Origin: an uncultured Neglectibacter sp.
GTDB taxonomy: Bacteria > Bacillota > Clostridia > Oscillospirales > Acutalibacteraceae
Length of the DNA stretch: 42,608 nucleotides
Assembly: GCA_947647615.1 (NCBI GenBank)
Contig: CANSKS010000022.1
Location: 1 to 42,608 of the forward strand
Direction: 5' to 3'
Numbering within the stretch: the stretch's first letter is position 1; each line of letters starts with the position of its first letter. This document shows, piece by piece, positions 32,938-40,195 of the stretch. Made by a program: the position numbers and the translations under genes. A model generated the notes under the pieces. It saw nothing but the letters and a program-made list of their open reading frames with translations. It ran no database searches and was not told the origin of the DNA.

Positions 32938-33302
32938 ATGGAAAAGATGCGCCCTGGCGATTCCAACGCCCTTGCCCGGAACTATGCCGATTCTTTATTC
33001 ATTGAAATGCGCCGGATGGCGTTGTTGTATCGCACCACCACGGCATTATCGATTACGCAGTGCCGCCTTTGAAAGTGCTGCCGGAAATCGTAAAGGCTGT
33101 GGAGGGGAAGGTCCCGGTGTTTGTCGATTGCAGCATCGACAGCGGTTACGATGTGTTCAAAGCGCTGGCGTTGGGGGCAACGGGGACCTGGGTAGGCAGA
33201 GCGAATACAGCCTTGGAGGCTGCCTGTAACGTGTTGAAAAATGGCAGACAATTCATGTCTGCCATTTTTTGCGCTGAGCGGGAGAATAGCCGGACCCTTT
33301 GA
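32938..33302 (+). pseudogene. Decayed FMN-dependent alpha-hydroxy-acid oxidase/dehydrogenase with internal deletion
   Basis: The first 26 codons, still with a good binding site and ATG, read like the N-terminus of the lactate oxidase-like family (RNYADSLFIEMR). At about 33013 the frame jumps, and the C-terminal flavin-barrel part follows: DGVVVSHHHGIIDYAVPP, with the active-site His, then VFVDCSIDSGYDVFKALALG and ATGTWVGRA, the FMN-phosphate region. About 200 central residues are missing and the two parts are in different frames. After VGRA the sequence departs from the family and runs into a terminator, indicating a second deletion. It cannot make an active enzyme. Confidence 0.82.
33237..33270 (+). 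terminator. Intrinsic terminator after the oxidase remnant
   Basis: A perfect 14-bp stem (33237-33250 with 33256-33269) with a 5-base loop ends in six T. It lies inside the out-of-family tail of the pseudogene, so it was probably brought next to it by the second deletion. Confidence 0.88.
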
Positions 33303-33415
33303 TCACCGGTTTGGAAACAAAGGTAAGTTTGAGAAATCACTCTTTTCGGTGCAGAAATTGAGAGGAAAAATGCACAGGCACGATTTATACTAAGAACTGT
33401 TGGGAGGTTTTTACC

Positions 33416-34267
33416 ATGGAATGGATCGAAAGGCTAAACGACGCCATCGGTTATATAGAGGAACACTTGACCGAGGAACTGGATTACGAACAGCTTGGAC
33501 GGATCGCCTGCTGCTCCTCTTACCATTTCCAAAGGATGTTCACCTATATGGCAGGAGTTCCTTTGTCGGAATACATCCGCAGAAGAAAAATGTCCCTTGC
33601 CGCTGTGGACTTGCAGGGCAAAGCTATAAAGATCATTGACGTGGCGGGAAAATACGGGTACCAATCCCCTACCGCCTTTAACAGGGCCTTTCAATCTGTT
33701 CACGGGATCGCCCCATCTGCCGTAAAAAACGAAGGGGTTTGTGTAAAATCCTTCCCGCCCATCCAATTTAAACTTACCGTGAAAGGTGTGGAAGAAATGA
33801 ATTACCGGATCGAGACAAAGGAGGCTTTCCGCATTGTAGGCGTGTCTGTGCCGTTGCAAAAGGATATTGAAAAAAATTTTGCGGTCATCCCCCAAAAATG
33901 GCAGGAAATCGCCGGGAACGGGACGCTGAGCAAATTGATCGGCATGATGGACGCTTCGCCCATGGGAGTGCTTGGCGTCAGCACCTGCAACGATACCGAA
34001 CCCTGGCGGTATTACATTGCGACTGCCACCACTCAGGAGAAAGGCAGCCTGGAAGAATATGTTGTGCCTGCGGCTACCTGGGCCATATTCCCCGGGAAGG
34101 GCAAGAACAGCTCTATTCAGGAGCTGGAGCGGCGCATCGTCACAGAATGGCTGCCCACTTCTGGGTATGAATACGGCAGCGCGCCGGATGTGGAGGTCTA
34201 TTTGAACCCAGACCCTCAAAACGCCGAATATGAGGTGTGGATCCCTGTAACCAAAAAACAGGGGTAA
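33416..34267 (+). CDS. AraC-family regulator with GyrI-like effector-binding domain
   Basis: The product is 283 residues. The N-terminal AraC/MarA-type domain (about 8-105) has helix-turn-helix units in LDYEQLGRIACCSSYHFQRMFTYMAG and KIIDVAGKYGYQSPTAFNRAFQ. The C-terminal half (about 125-283) is a GyrI-like/Rob-type ligand-binding domain, with FRIVGVSVPL, WRYYIATATT and VPAATWAIFPGKG as the usual strands. GGGAGG precedes the ATG. A TATACT (33386-33391) upstream lacks a good -35. This class responds to small amphiphilic compounds; the ABC exporter that converges with it could be a target, but that is inference. Confidence 0.92.
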   Translation: MEWIERLNDAIGYIEEHLTEELDYEQLGRIACCSSYHFQRMFTYMAGVPLSEYIRRRKMSLAAVDLQGKAIKIIDVAGKYGYQSPTAFNRAFQSVHGIAPSAVKNEGVCVKSFPPIQFKLTVKGVEEMNYRIETKEAFRIVGVSVPLQKDIEKNFAVIPQKWQEIAGNGTLSKLIGMMDASPMGVLGVSTCNDTEPWRYYIATATTQEKGSLEEYVVPAATWAIFPGKGKNSSIQELERRIVTEWLPTSGYEYGSAPDVEVYLNPDPQNAEYEVWIPVTKKQG

Positions 34268-34280
34268 CTGTAAAGAACCA

Positions 34281-34328
34281 AAATACCGGGCGCCCGGAAA
34301 GCAAAAGCCTTCCGGGCGCCCGGTATTT
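34281..34328. terminator. Bidirectional terminator between the AraC gene and the ABC exporter
   Basis: A perfect 19-bp stem (34281-34299 with 34310-34328) containing CCGGGCGCCCGG encloses a 10-base loop and ends in six T on the plus strand and AAA/TTT on the other. Converging genes end on either side. Confidence 0.92.
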
Positions 34329-34338
34329 TTTCATAAGT

Positions 34339-35952
34339 TCAGCGGTTGTTCAGCTCCGCAAATTGAAGCAGATTACGGCACAGGTACAGCACAAGAAGGG
34401 AAATGACAATATTCCCACAGGCCATGCCAACAAAGGCTGGGAAGATCCCCGCTTCCGAGAAGAAAATCGTTGCCATAACGCCTAGGATAACTCCCGGCGC
34501 TGCCATGAGCAGCAAGGCCAAAAAGTAGAAAACCATGATGAGCATTTTAGAGGATACCGAACCGAATACCCGTTCCACTAAAATGTTTCCCGCAAGGAAT
34601 AGCAACGAAAAGGTGATGCGCGCCAAAATGCAAAAGATGGCCTCCGTTGCTGAGGCGTTTACCAAAAGGGCCACCGGCACAAAAATGATCACTGCTTCCC
34701 AGGAATCGGCTATCAAGCTTTCCTTTAGGGCATACAGCATCTTTTTCAAGGGCGGTTCCGGCATCAAGTAGAGGTAGGGCTTCAACAATTCCCGGTTAAA
34801 GCGGCTCAAGGCTACGGAAAACAGCTGCATGTAAGTACCCATGGCAAAAGAGGCGATAAGGGCGACGTTTTCTTCCTCAAACATATTGCGGTACAGCAGA
34901 GAGGTACCAATAATTATAAGGGCGAAGATCAGGGAGATATTCGAAAGGAAGAACTTCCCGGAACGGCGGTTTTCCACCTTGTGTTTGTAATAAATGGCGC
35001 TGGCCCCGCTGCCCTTTCCCAGACCGGTTTTTCCCAGCTTTATCTTTTTGGGCACAGCCTCGGCAACACGGCCCTCTTTTTTTGCCGTCACGTTCGATTG
35101 CGCCACCTCGGCGGTTTGCAGCACGTCTTCATAATAATTGTTCTTCGAGGTGAGGATGAGAGCCAAAAGACCTGCAAACCCGGCCAGGGTCAGGGCAAGT
35201 AATAGCAAAGACTGCCCAAAATCTCCGGTAAGCATCCCCCCTACCATACCGGCAGCCCAGCCAGACACTGGGAACAGCAGCCCCGGAAAAGACGAAAGGA
35301 AACCGGCTCCCTTGGCAAGGAAGGTCTGCCAGTCGGTCCCCCCCGCCAGGATGGCCATGATTTCTTCCCGGCAGGCATATAAGGTAAAAACAGCATAAAG
35401 AGCCGCCGCCCCATAAACACAGCGATGGACCGTTTTACCGGCATTTTCCTTGCCGCTTGTGCGGGTGTAAACGGCCATGGCGCAAATTTGAGCCAGGAAC
35501 AGTGTAATGGCATAGCCTGCCACAATAAGCAGCAAATGGCCGTAGGTAATGCCATATACCGTGTTCAGCCAGCCATATTGGAACAGCAGGAAGAAACCCA
35601 GCAGCAAGGTGACCCCCAGCTGCCGGAACAGCCCATAGAACAGCACCTTATTGGGGCCCAGAGGGGCTGGGAAGAGCATTGTCACATCGGAAAGGGTAAA
35701 CATGGGGGTGTTGCTGGCGCTGCCGCTAAAAAACACCAAAAAGAACATGACGGTATAGAACAGGGTAAGAATAGCGGTAAGCTCCAAGGGGCTGCGGAGC
35801 TCCTCCCCTACCCGTTCCGATTTGGTGAAGGCCACTAAGGCAAAAACAGCCACTAAAAACAGGGCATAGATCAGCTTGGCAGGGCTCTTTACCAACTCTT
35901 TTAATTGGTTTTTCAGCTTTACCGCGGTAAGGTAAACCAGTGGACTTTTCAT
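34339..35952 (-). CDS. Putative ABC exporter membrane subunit
   Basis: The product is 537 residues with about twelve transmembrane helices and no ATPase motifs. KSPLVYLTAVKLKNQLKELVKSPAKLIY at the start, and a cytoplasmic loop with KLGKTGLGKGSGASAIYYKHKVENRRSG, are typical of the putative ABC exporter permease family of Firmicutes. Its start shares four bases with the stop of the ATPase gene upstream, a standard coupling. The substrate is unknown; drug, peptide or lipid are all possible. Confidence 0.8.
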   Translation of the reverse strand: MKSPLVYLTAVKLKNQLKELVKSPAKLIYALFLVAVFALVAFTKSERVGEELRSPLELTAILTLFYTVMFFLVFFSGSASNTPMFTLSDVTMLFPAPLGPNKVLFYGLFRQLGVTLLLGFFLLFQYGWLNTVYGITYGHLLLIVAGYAITLFLAQICAMAVYTRTSGKENAGKTVHRCVYGAAALYAVFTLYACREEIMAILAGGTDWQTFLAKGAGFLSSFPGLLFPVSGWAAGMVGGMLTGDFGQSLLLLALTLAGFAGLLALILTSKNNYYEDVLQTAEVAQSNVTAKKEGRVAEAVPKKIKLGKTGLGKGSGASAIYYKHKVENRRSGKFFLSNISLIFALIIIGTSLLYRNMFEEENVALIASFAMGTYMQLFSVALSRFNRELLKPYLYLMPEPPLKKMLYALKESLIADSWEAVIIFVPVALLVNASATEAIFCILARITFSLLFLAGNILVERVFGSVSSKMLIMVFYFLALLLMAAPGVILGVMATIFFSEAGIFPAFVGMACGNIVISLLVLYLCRNLLQFAELNNR

Positions 35953-36656
35953 TGGGCCGCCTCCTCCGCGTTTCCTTCGGTGATCTCAAAGAACAGGTCT
36001 TCCAGGCTTTTGCCTTCGCTGCCATCATTTACCTTGGTTGCGGCAAACCGGCCGTTTACCATGATATTGGCCACATCCCAATAGTCTTCCACGCTGTCGA
36101 GCATGTGCGTACTGATCAGCACCGAAGCCCCCTCCGCTTTCAATTCCCGAAAGATCTGCTTTAATACTTTAATGGCATGAGGGTCGAGCCCTACCAGGGG
36201 TTCGTCAAAAACAACCACCCTTGGCCTGTGGCACAAAGCACAGCAAATAGAGAGCTTTTGCTGCATCCCTTTGGAAAGCTCTTTTCCCAGCTTATCTTTT
36301 TTATCCCAAAGTTCCAAGCGCTCCAAAAGCTTTTGACAGTAACCGTCGTCTGTAATCTTGTAAGCACGGCAAATAAATTCCAGGTGTTCGGAAACTGTGA
36401 GCAGGTCATAAACCGCAGGCATTTCCGGAATATAGCCCAGCTGGCGCTTGGCCTCCAGGCTGGTATTTTCCACGCCGTTTATCTCAATGCGTCCGGTAAA
36501 CCGCAAAAGACCGGTAATACATTTGATAATGGTGGATTTTCCTGCCCCGTTGGGCCCCAGCAGAATGCCGATCTGCCCATCGCCTACGGCAAAGCTGATA
36601 TTGTCGTTGGCAACGTGCTTGCCATACTTCTTTGTCACATCGCTAATCGATAACAT
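35949..36656 (-). CDS. ABC transporter ATP-binding protein of the two-gene exporter
   Basis: The product is 235 residues from the ATG at 36656, preceded by GGAGGGA; the 62-codon upstream extension runs through the promoter and two palindromes and is rejected. Walker A is GPNGAGKST (34-42), the signature LSKGMQQKLSICCAL has Lys in place of the second Ser/Gly, and Walker B is VVVFDEPLVGLDP, followed by the switch His in LISTHML. It pairs with the permease in a four-base overlap. This is the CcmA/YtrB-like class of drug and peptide exporters. Confidence 0.94.
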   Translation of the reverse strand: MLSISDVTKKYGKHVANDNISFAVGDGQIGILLGPNGAGKSTIIKCITGLLRFTGRIEINGVENTSLEAKRQLGYIPEMPAVYDLLTVSEHLEFICRAYKITDDGYCQKLLERLELWDKKDKLGKELSKGMQQKLSICCALCHRPRVVVFDEPLVGLDPHAIKVLKQIFRELKAEGASVLISTHMLDSVEDYWDVANIMVNGRFAATKVNDGSEGKSLEDLFFEITEGNAEEAAQ

Positions 36657-36693
36657 GTTCCGTCCCTCCATATTTCTCAAAAATTCCAACGCT

Positions 36694-36722
36694 ATTGTAT
36701 CCCTGCGAAGTGGCCCCTGCAA
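36694..36722 (-). promoter_or_regulatory. Promoter of the ABC exporter operon
   Basis: On the minus strand TTGCAG (36717-36722) and TACAAT (36694-36699) are 17 bases apart. The -35 lies inside the palindrome at 36716-36734. Confidence 0.65.
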
Positions 36723-36764
36723 GCTGCTTGCAGGATGTTTAAGATTTTCGACAGAAAATCTTAA
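36716..36764. promoter_or_regulatory. Two perfect palindromes at the ABC exporter promoter
   Basis: CCTGCAAG-CTG-CTTGCAGG (36716-36734) covers the -35 box. Four bases further on, TTAAGATTTTC-GACA-GAAAATCTTAA (36739-36764) forms an 11-bp dyad. Both lie upstream of the predicted start near 36687, so they look like operator sites and not leader structures. Confidence 0.6.
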
Positions 36765-36908
36765 GGCAAGGCCAAAATTTCTTTTCCCTGCGGCTTTTAA
36801 AAAGCAAAAGTGCTCCGGCATAAATAATCGGCGAAAAAACAAGCATACTATAAAAGAATTCCGTGCTTACAACCACCAAAAAATTTTTTATTCGAAAGGA
36901 ACTTCGGC

Positions 36909-37064
36909 ATGTCTAATTTAGAAAAAATGGATCCACCCGCCAGAGAGTACTTTCACTCCCTTCCGGCCTCCGTACAGGAACAAATCTTGCAAAGCGGTGT
37001 GACACTTACCACAAAGGAAGAGCTTCAGTCTTGTTACGAAAATCTGTTGAAGAAGAACTCTTAA
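36909..37064 (+). CDS. Small protein of 51 residues, unknown function
   Basis: The ATG at 36909 has AAAGGAA seven bases upstream. The product is acidic-basic mixed and helical, without a membrane segment: MSNLEKMDPPAREYFHSLPA, then SVQEQILQSGVTLTTKEELQ and a C-terminal helix ending KKNS. I recall similar short proteins in Clostridia without a known role. The composition (FHSLPASVQEQI, TTKEELQ) looks like a genuine folded small protein. It converges on the membrane protein gene at 37073-37645. CATACTA at 36844-36850 resembles a forespore sigma factor -10 but has no matching -35. Confidence 0.72.
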   Translation: MSNLEKMDPPAREYFHSLPASVQEQILQSGVTLTTKEELQSCYENLLKKNS

Positions 37065-37072
37065 ATTTTTGT

Positions 37073-37645
37073 TCAGCCTTTTTCGCTGTCCGAGAAGGAA
37101 TTGCGTTCAGAGACACAGCTTACCAGGAAGCCAATGCATCCGGAAACAAAATCCCGCATTTGAGAAACAGCTCCTGAAGCGGAAGGGGAATTTGGTCTAA
37201 AATTCCGGAAAAGCAATAAAATGATGAGGGCAGTGACGCCAATCGCAGCCACAATAATTTCTTGTTTTGGGTAACAGCGCCGGTCTTCTTTGACGGTGCT
37301 GGTCTGGAGAACCTCTAAAGAAGACGGTACTGCGGTGAAACCGATCTTCCCTTTTGGCCCTTCGGAAGGATTCGCTTTTACGGAAGTCGGAGAGAGAGTA
37401 GAAGAATAGTCTGAATTCCCCGCTTTGGCACTCCGATCGAAATTGGCACTGACAAAATATCCAAAAATAGCAGCCGAAGAGGTTCGCACCATAATATCAA
37501 TGGTATCGGCCTCTTTCCCGCTTGCACTTCCAAAGAACATCGTGTAGGCAGTTTGCGCCAGCAATACGCCTAAAAAAAATAATAGGCATTTGTCTACAAA
37601 ATGAATTCTATTCCAAAAGAATTTCAACCTTTTTATAATTTTCAA
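37073..37645 (-). CDS. Unknown membrane protein with two transmembrane segments
   Basis: The product is 190 residues. A first hydrophobic segment (about 19-40, CLLFFLGVLLAQTAYTMFF) and a second (about 131-146, IIVAAIGVTALIILLLF) enclose a Ser/Pro/Lys-rich loop. The block TIDIMVRTSSAAIFGYFVSANFDRS (48-72) is conserved-looking, and I have a faint memory of it in other Clostridia proteins of unknown function. The C-terminal 35 residues are another weakly hydrophobic stretch. No function can be named. It is monocistronic and ends 8 bases from the converging small-protein gene. Confidence 0.65.
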   Translation of the reverse strand: MKIIKRLKFFWNRIHFVDKCLLFFLGVLLAQTAYTMFFGSASGKEADTIDIMVRTSSAAIFGYFVSANFDRSAKAGNSDYSSTLSPTSVKANPSEGPKGKIGFTAVPSSLEVLQTSTVKEDRRCYPKQEIIVAAIGVTALIILLLFRNFRPNSPSASGAVSQMRDFVSGCIGFLVSCVSERNSFSDSEKG

Positions 37646-37763
37646 ATGATATTCTCTCCTTTCCGGTATTATTCTATGAAACTTCCGGTCTTTTGGAGAG
37701 AAGGCGCGCGTCTTCCTCTGTAATTTTTACCGGGAGATTTCAGTTTCTTTTTTGCAAACGAAA

Positions 37764-37798
37764 AAACAAGGCTTCCCTGAATTTGGAAAGCCTTGTTT
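37764..37798. terminator. Hairpin in the gap upstream of spoIVB
   Basis: AAACAAGGCTTCC (37764-37776) pairs with GGAAAGCCTTGTTT (37785-37798), with one bulge. It stands in the 300-base gap between the divergent membrane protein and spoIVB genes. No gene ends into it, so it may be a relic terminator. Confidence 0.45.
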
Positions 37799-37894
37799 CT
37801 CGTTATAAAACAAGAATTTCTGGATAGAGAAAGAAGGACTGCCGGGAATTGTTAAAATAAAAAGCGGTCTCCATGGCAAAGTTAAAAAAGGGCG

Positions 37895-37917
37895 CAAAAA
37901 GCGGCCTTCGCTTTTTG
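37895..37917 (+). terminator. Hairpin in the spoIVB leader
   Basis: CAAAAAGCG and CGCTTTTTG form a perfect 9-bp stem with a 5-base loop, 28 bases before the spoIVB start. T-rich on the 3' arm, it could act as a weak terminator or attenuator, or simply block read-through. I see no clear sporulation promoter in the gap. Confidence 0.4.
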
Positions 37918-37945
37918 AATTTCAGCCCTGGAAGGGGATGATATT

Positions 37946-39109
37946 GTGCGACCAATTCCATGGAACAAGAAATCCATTCTTTCCGCTGTCCGTACCTTTT
38001 CCCTTTGCATTGGTACCACGGCGGTGACCATGCTAACGGCCTCTGGCTTTTTAAACCCTCAACCTCCGGAAAACAACTCTCCCGATGTCTTAGAGGCCTC
38101 TGTTTTTAATAACGGAAAAAGCTTTCCGGCAAATTCCGGCAAAACAGAAATGGAAAACACCGGAAACTATGTGATCCCGTTGGGCTCTACTTTTGGCATC
38201 AAGCTTTTTACAGATGGAGTTATTGTTGCCTCCCTCTCCGATATTTATACGGAAAGAGGCCTCGCCTGCCCTGCAGCCCAAGCGGGTCTAAAGCCCGGGG
38301 ATTACCTGTTAGAAGCCAACGGAGTCCCACTGAAAAACAACGCTGCCCTGGCCAAGGCCATTGGAAAAACCCAGGGCGAGCCCTTGCTTTTGAAGGTGCG
38401 CCGGGGAGAAGAGGTTTTTGAGGCTTCGGTGACTCCAGTATATGGAGACGGTGCCTTTAAAACCGGAATGTGGGTCCGGGACAGCGCGGCAGGTATTGGC
38501 ACTCTTACCTTTTTTGACCCGGAAAACGGTGTCTTCGCCGGGCTGGGACACGGCATCTGCGACATGGATACCAGCGGCGTGATGACGTTGAAAAGCGGAG
38601 AACCGGCAGAAATCACTCTTTGCGGTATTAAAAAGGGAACGGAAAATGAACCCGGGCAGCTGAAAGGGTATTTTTCTTCCGAGGAATCTTTGGGGACCCT
38701 ACTGGCCAATAACGATACCGGCGTTTACGGCACCTTTCTCCAAGAGCCTACCGGTACGCCGGTAGAGGTTCTTCCCAAGGAAGCGGTAGAAAAAGGGCCG
38801 GTACAGGTTATTGCCAGCATAGATGAATCCGGACCCCAGCCGTATGAGGCGGAGATTGTAAAAACAAGTGCTCTGGAACAGCATACAAAAAATTTGATAT
38901 TGAAAATTACCGATCCCCGGCTCTTAGAGGCTACCGGCGGTATTGTGCAGGGCATGTCGGGCGCGCCCATTTTACAGGACGGTAAGCTCTGTGGTGCGGT
39001 AACCCATGTGTTTACGGAGGATCCAACCTCAGGTTACGGTATTTTCGCTCAGACCATGTTGGAACAATGCCGGCAGATCGGGCAGCAGGAAGATGACAAG
39101 GCGGCATAA
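37946..39109 (+). CDS. spoIVB: SpoIVB sporulation serine peptidase
   Basis: The product is 387 residues from a GTG with GGAAGGGG upstream. An N-terminal membrane anchor (about 16-33) is followed by a PDZ domain (about 90-165) and an SA/S55-type peptidase domain. The catalytic set is His202 in GLGHGICD, Asp323 in KITDPRL and Ser338 in GMSGAPIL; the 15-residue Asp-Ser distance matches the B. subtilis His236/Asp363/Ser378 triad. SpoIVB is secreted from the forespore into the intermembrane space and starts sigma-K activation by cutting SpoIVFA. It is unusual here in lacking recN and spo0A as neighbours. Confidence 0.94.
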   Translation: MRPIPWNKKSILSAVRTFSLCIGTTAVTMLTASGFLNPQPPENNSPDVLEASVFNNGKSFPANSGKTEMENTGNYVIPLGSTFGIKLFTDGVIVASLSDIYTERGLACPAAQAGLKPGDYLLEANGVPLKNNAALAKAIGKTQGEPLLLKVRRGEEVFEASVTPVYGDGAFKTGMWVRDSAAGIGTLTFFDPENGVFAGLGHGICDMDTSGVMTLKSGEPAEITLCGIKKGTENEPGQLKGYFSSEESLGTLLANNDTGVYGTFLQEPTGTPVEVLPKEAVEKGPVQVIASIDESGPQPYEAEIVKTSALEQHTKNLILKITDPRLLEATGGIVQGMSGAPILQDGKLCGAVTHVFTEDPTSGYGIFAQTMLEQCRQIGQQEDDKAA

Positions 39110-39139
39110 CAAGACAAAGGAAGACCCATAGAAAAGGGA

Positions 39140-39182
39140 AGCCAAGGGGAACCAGAGCATTCCGGCTCTTCTTGGCTTTTTC
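39140..39182 (+). terminator. Terminator of spoIVB
   Basis: AGCCAAG (39140-39146) pairs with CTTGGCT (39171-39177), and an inner AGAGC/GCTCT stem extends the hairpin. TTTTT follows. Confidence 0.8.
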
Positions 39183-39204
39183 CCATAATGCCTAAAGGGA
39201 ACTC

Positions 39205-40083
39205 CTATCCGCTTTTATTAGAGCTCTTCCCGTAAACAAAAGATAAAAACTTTTCTGCTGCTGGGGAAAGGGGCGGGCTATTGTTCCAGTAAAGCCTGAT
39301 CTCTATGGCTTCGCGCTCCATTTTCAGCGGGATCAGCCGCACCGCTTCCAACTCCCGATAAGAAGGGTACCATCCGGAAGGAATGAACCCGTATAGCTCC
39401 CCCTGGGCCAAAAGCAGCCGCTTATACATGGGACTGTTGGTTGTGATCACACTGCGCGGAATAAAATGACTTTCCAAGCAAAGTCGATAAGCGTCTTCCA
39501 GGTTCCCGTGGCTATCCCGCAAAAAACAGAAATCTTTGGTTTGCAGCCGTTCTACCGGCAATTCCGAACAAGAAGGCCAATCGAAATTTTTTGGCACAAC
39601 GGCAAACCAGTTTTTCTTTCCCAGCAAAAACGATTCCATTTTGCAAGGGAAGCTGTGCTGGGATGTGCTCAGCAAAAAATCGAAGGCATTTACGGCAAAG
39701 GGCTCGCTTAACGTGCTTTGATATAGGTAAAGCTGTATTTCGGGATAGACCTTGCGGAATTCACAGACCGTTTTGAAAAAAGATTCGTCGTGGTTCTGAA
39801 AGGCAATAGAGATTTTCCCGGATCTTTTATTGGCCGGTACAGGAAGCCGGATTTCGGCGATAAGCTGAAGGATCTGCTTTGTGTTTTTCCAAAATTGTCG
39901 GCCCTGCTCATTGAGACAAAGCTTTTTCCCTTGCCTGTCAAAAAGCCTATAGCCCAATTCGCCTTCCAGCCGGATCAGAGAACTGCTTAGACTGGGCTGA
40001 GAAACGTGCAGCTCTTGGGCCGCCCGCGAAATGTTTTCGTATTTGGCGATCACATCGAAATAGCTGAACTGCAGCAAATCCAT
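39205..40083 (-). CDS. LysR-family transcriptional regulator
   Basis: The product is 292 residues. The N-terminal winged helix-turn-helix reads ISRAAQELHVSQPSLSSSLIRLEGELGYRLFDRQGK, the LysR signature. The effector-binding domain follows from about 90 (GKISIAFQNHDESFFKTVCEFRKVYPEI). It diverges from an MFS transporter gene with a 112-base gap that holds a palindromic LysR-type box. The regulator probably controls the transporter and hydrolase pair, and the inducer would be the compound they handle. Confidence 0.94.
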   Translation of the reverse strand: MDLLQFSYFDVIAKYENISRAAQELHVSQPSLSSSLIRLEGELGYRLFDRQGKKLCLNEQGRQFWKNTKQILQLIAEIRLPVPANKRSGKISIAFQNHDESFFKTVCEFRKVYPEIQLYLYQSTLSEPFAVNAFDFLLSTSQHSFPCKMESFLLGKKNWFAVVPKNFDWPSCSELPVERLQTKDFCFLRDSHGNLEDAYRLCLESHFIPRSVITTNSPMYKRLLLAQGELYGFIPSGWYPSYRELEAVRLIPLKMEREAIEIRLYWNNSPPLSPAAEKFLSFVYGKSSNKSG

Positions 40084-40095
40084 AAGTGCGCCCCT

Positions 40096-40113
40096 TATAA
40101 CTTGAATGTTATA
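40096..40113. promoter_or_regulatory. LysR-type operator between the divergent genes
   Basis: TATAAC-N6-GTTATA is a perfect 6-6-6 dyad, 13 bases ahead of the LysR start. A plus-strand promoter with TATACT at 40157-40162 and a poor -35 (TTTAAA at 40134-40139) lies beyond it, as expected for a promoter activated from this site. Confidence 0.6.
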
Positions 40114-40195
40114 TTATTCTTGAATTTTCGTAGTTTAAAGCCACCTTTATATGGATTATACTATATATACAATAAAAAAACAAGGAGGTGGTTTT

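Noticed and set aside
37946..39109. HtrA/DegP-type protease
   Set aside because: The PDZ domain precedes the protease domain and the His/Asp/Ser spacing fits SpoIVB; HtrA has the reverse domain order.
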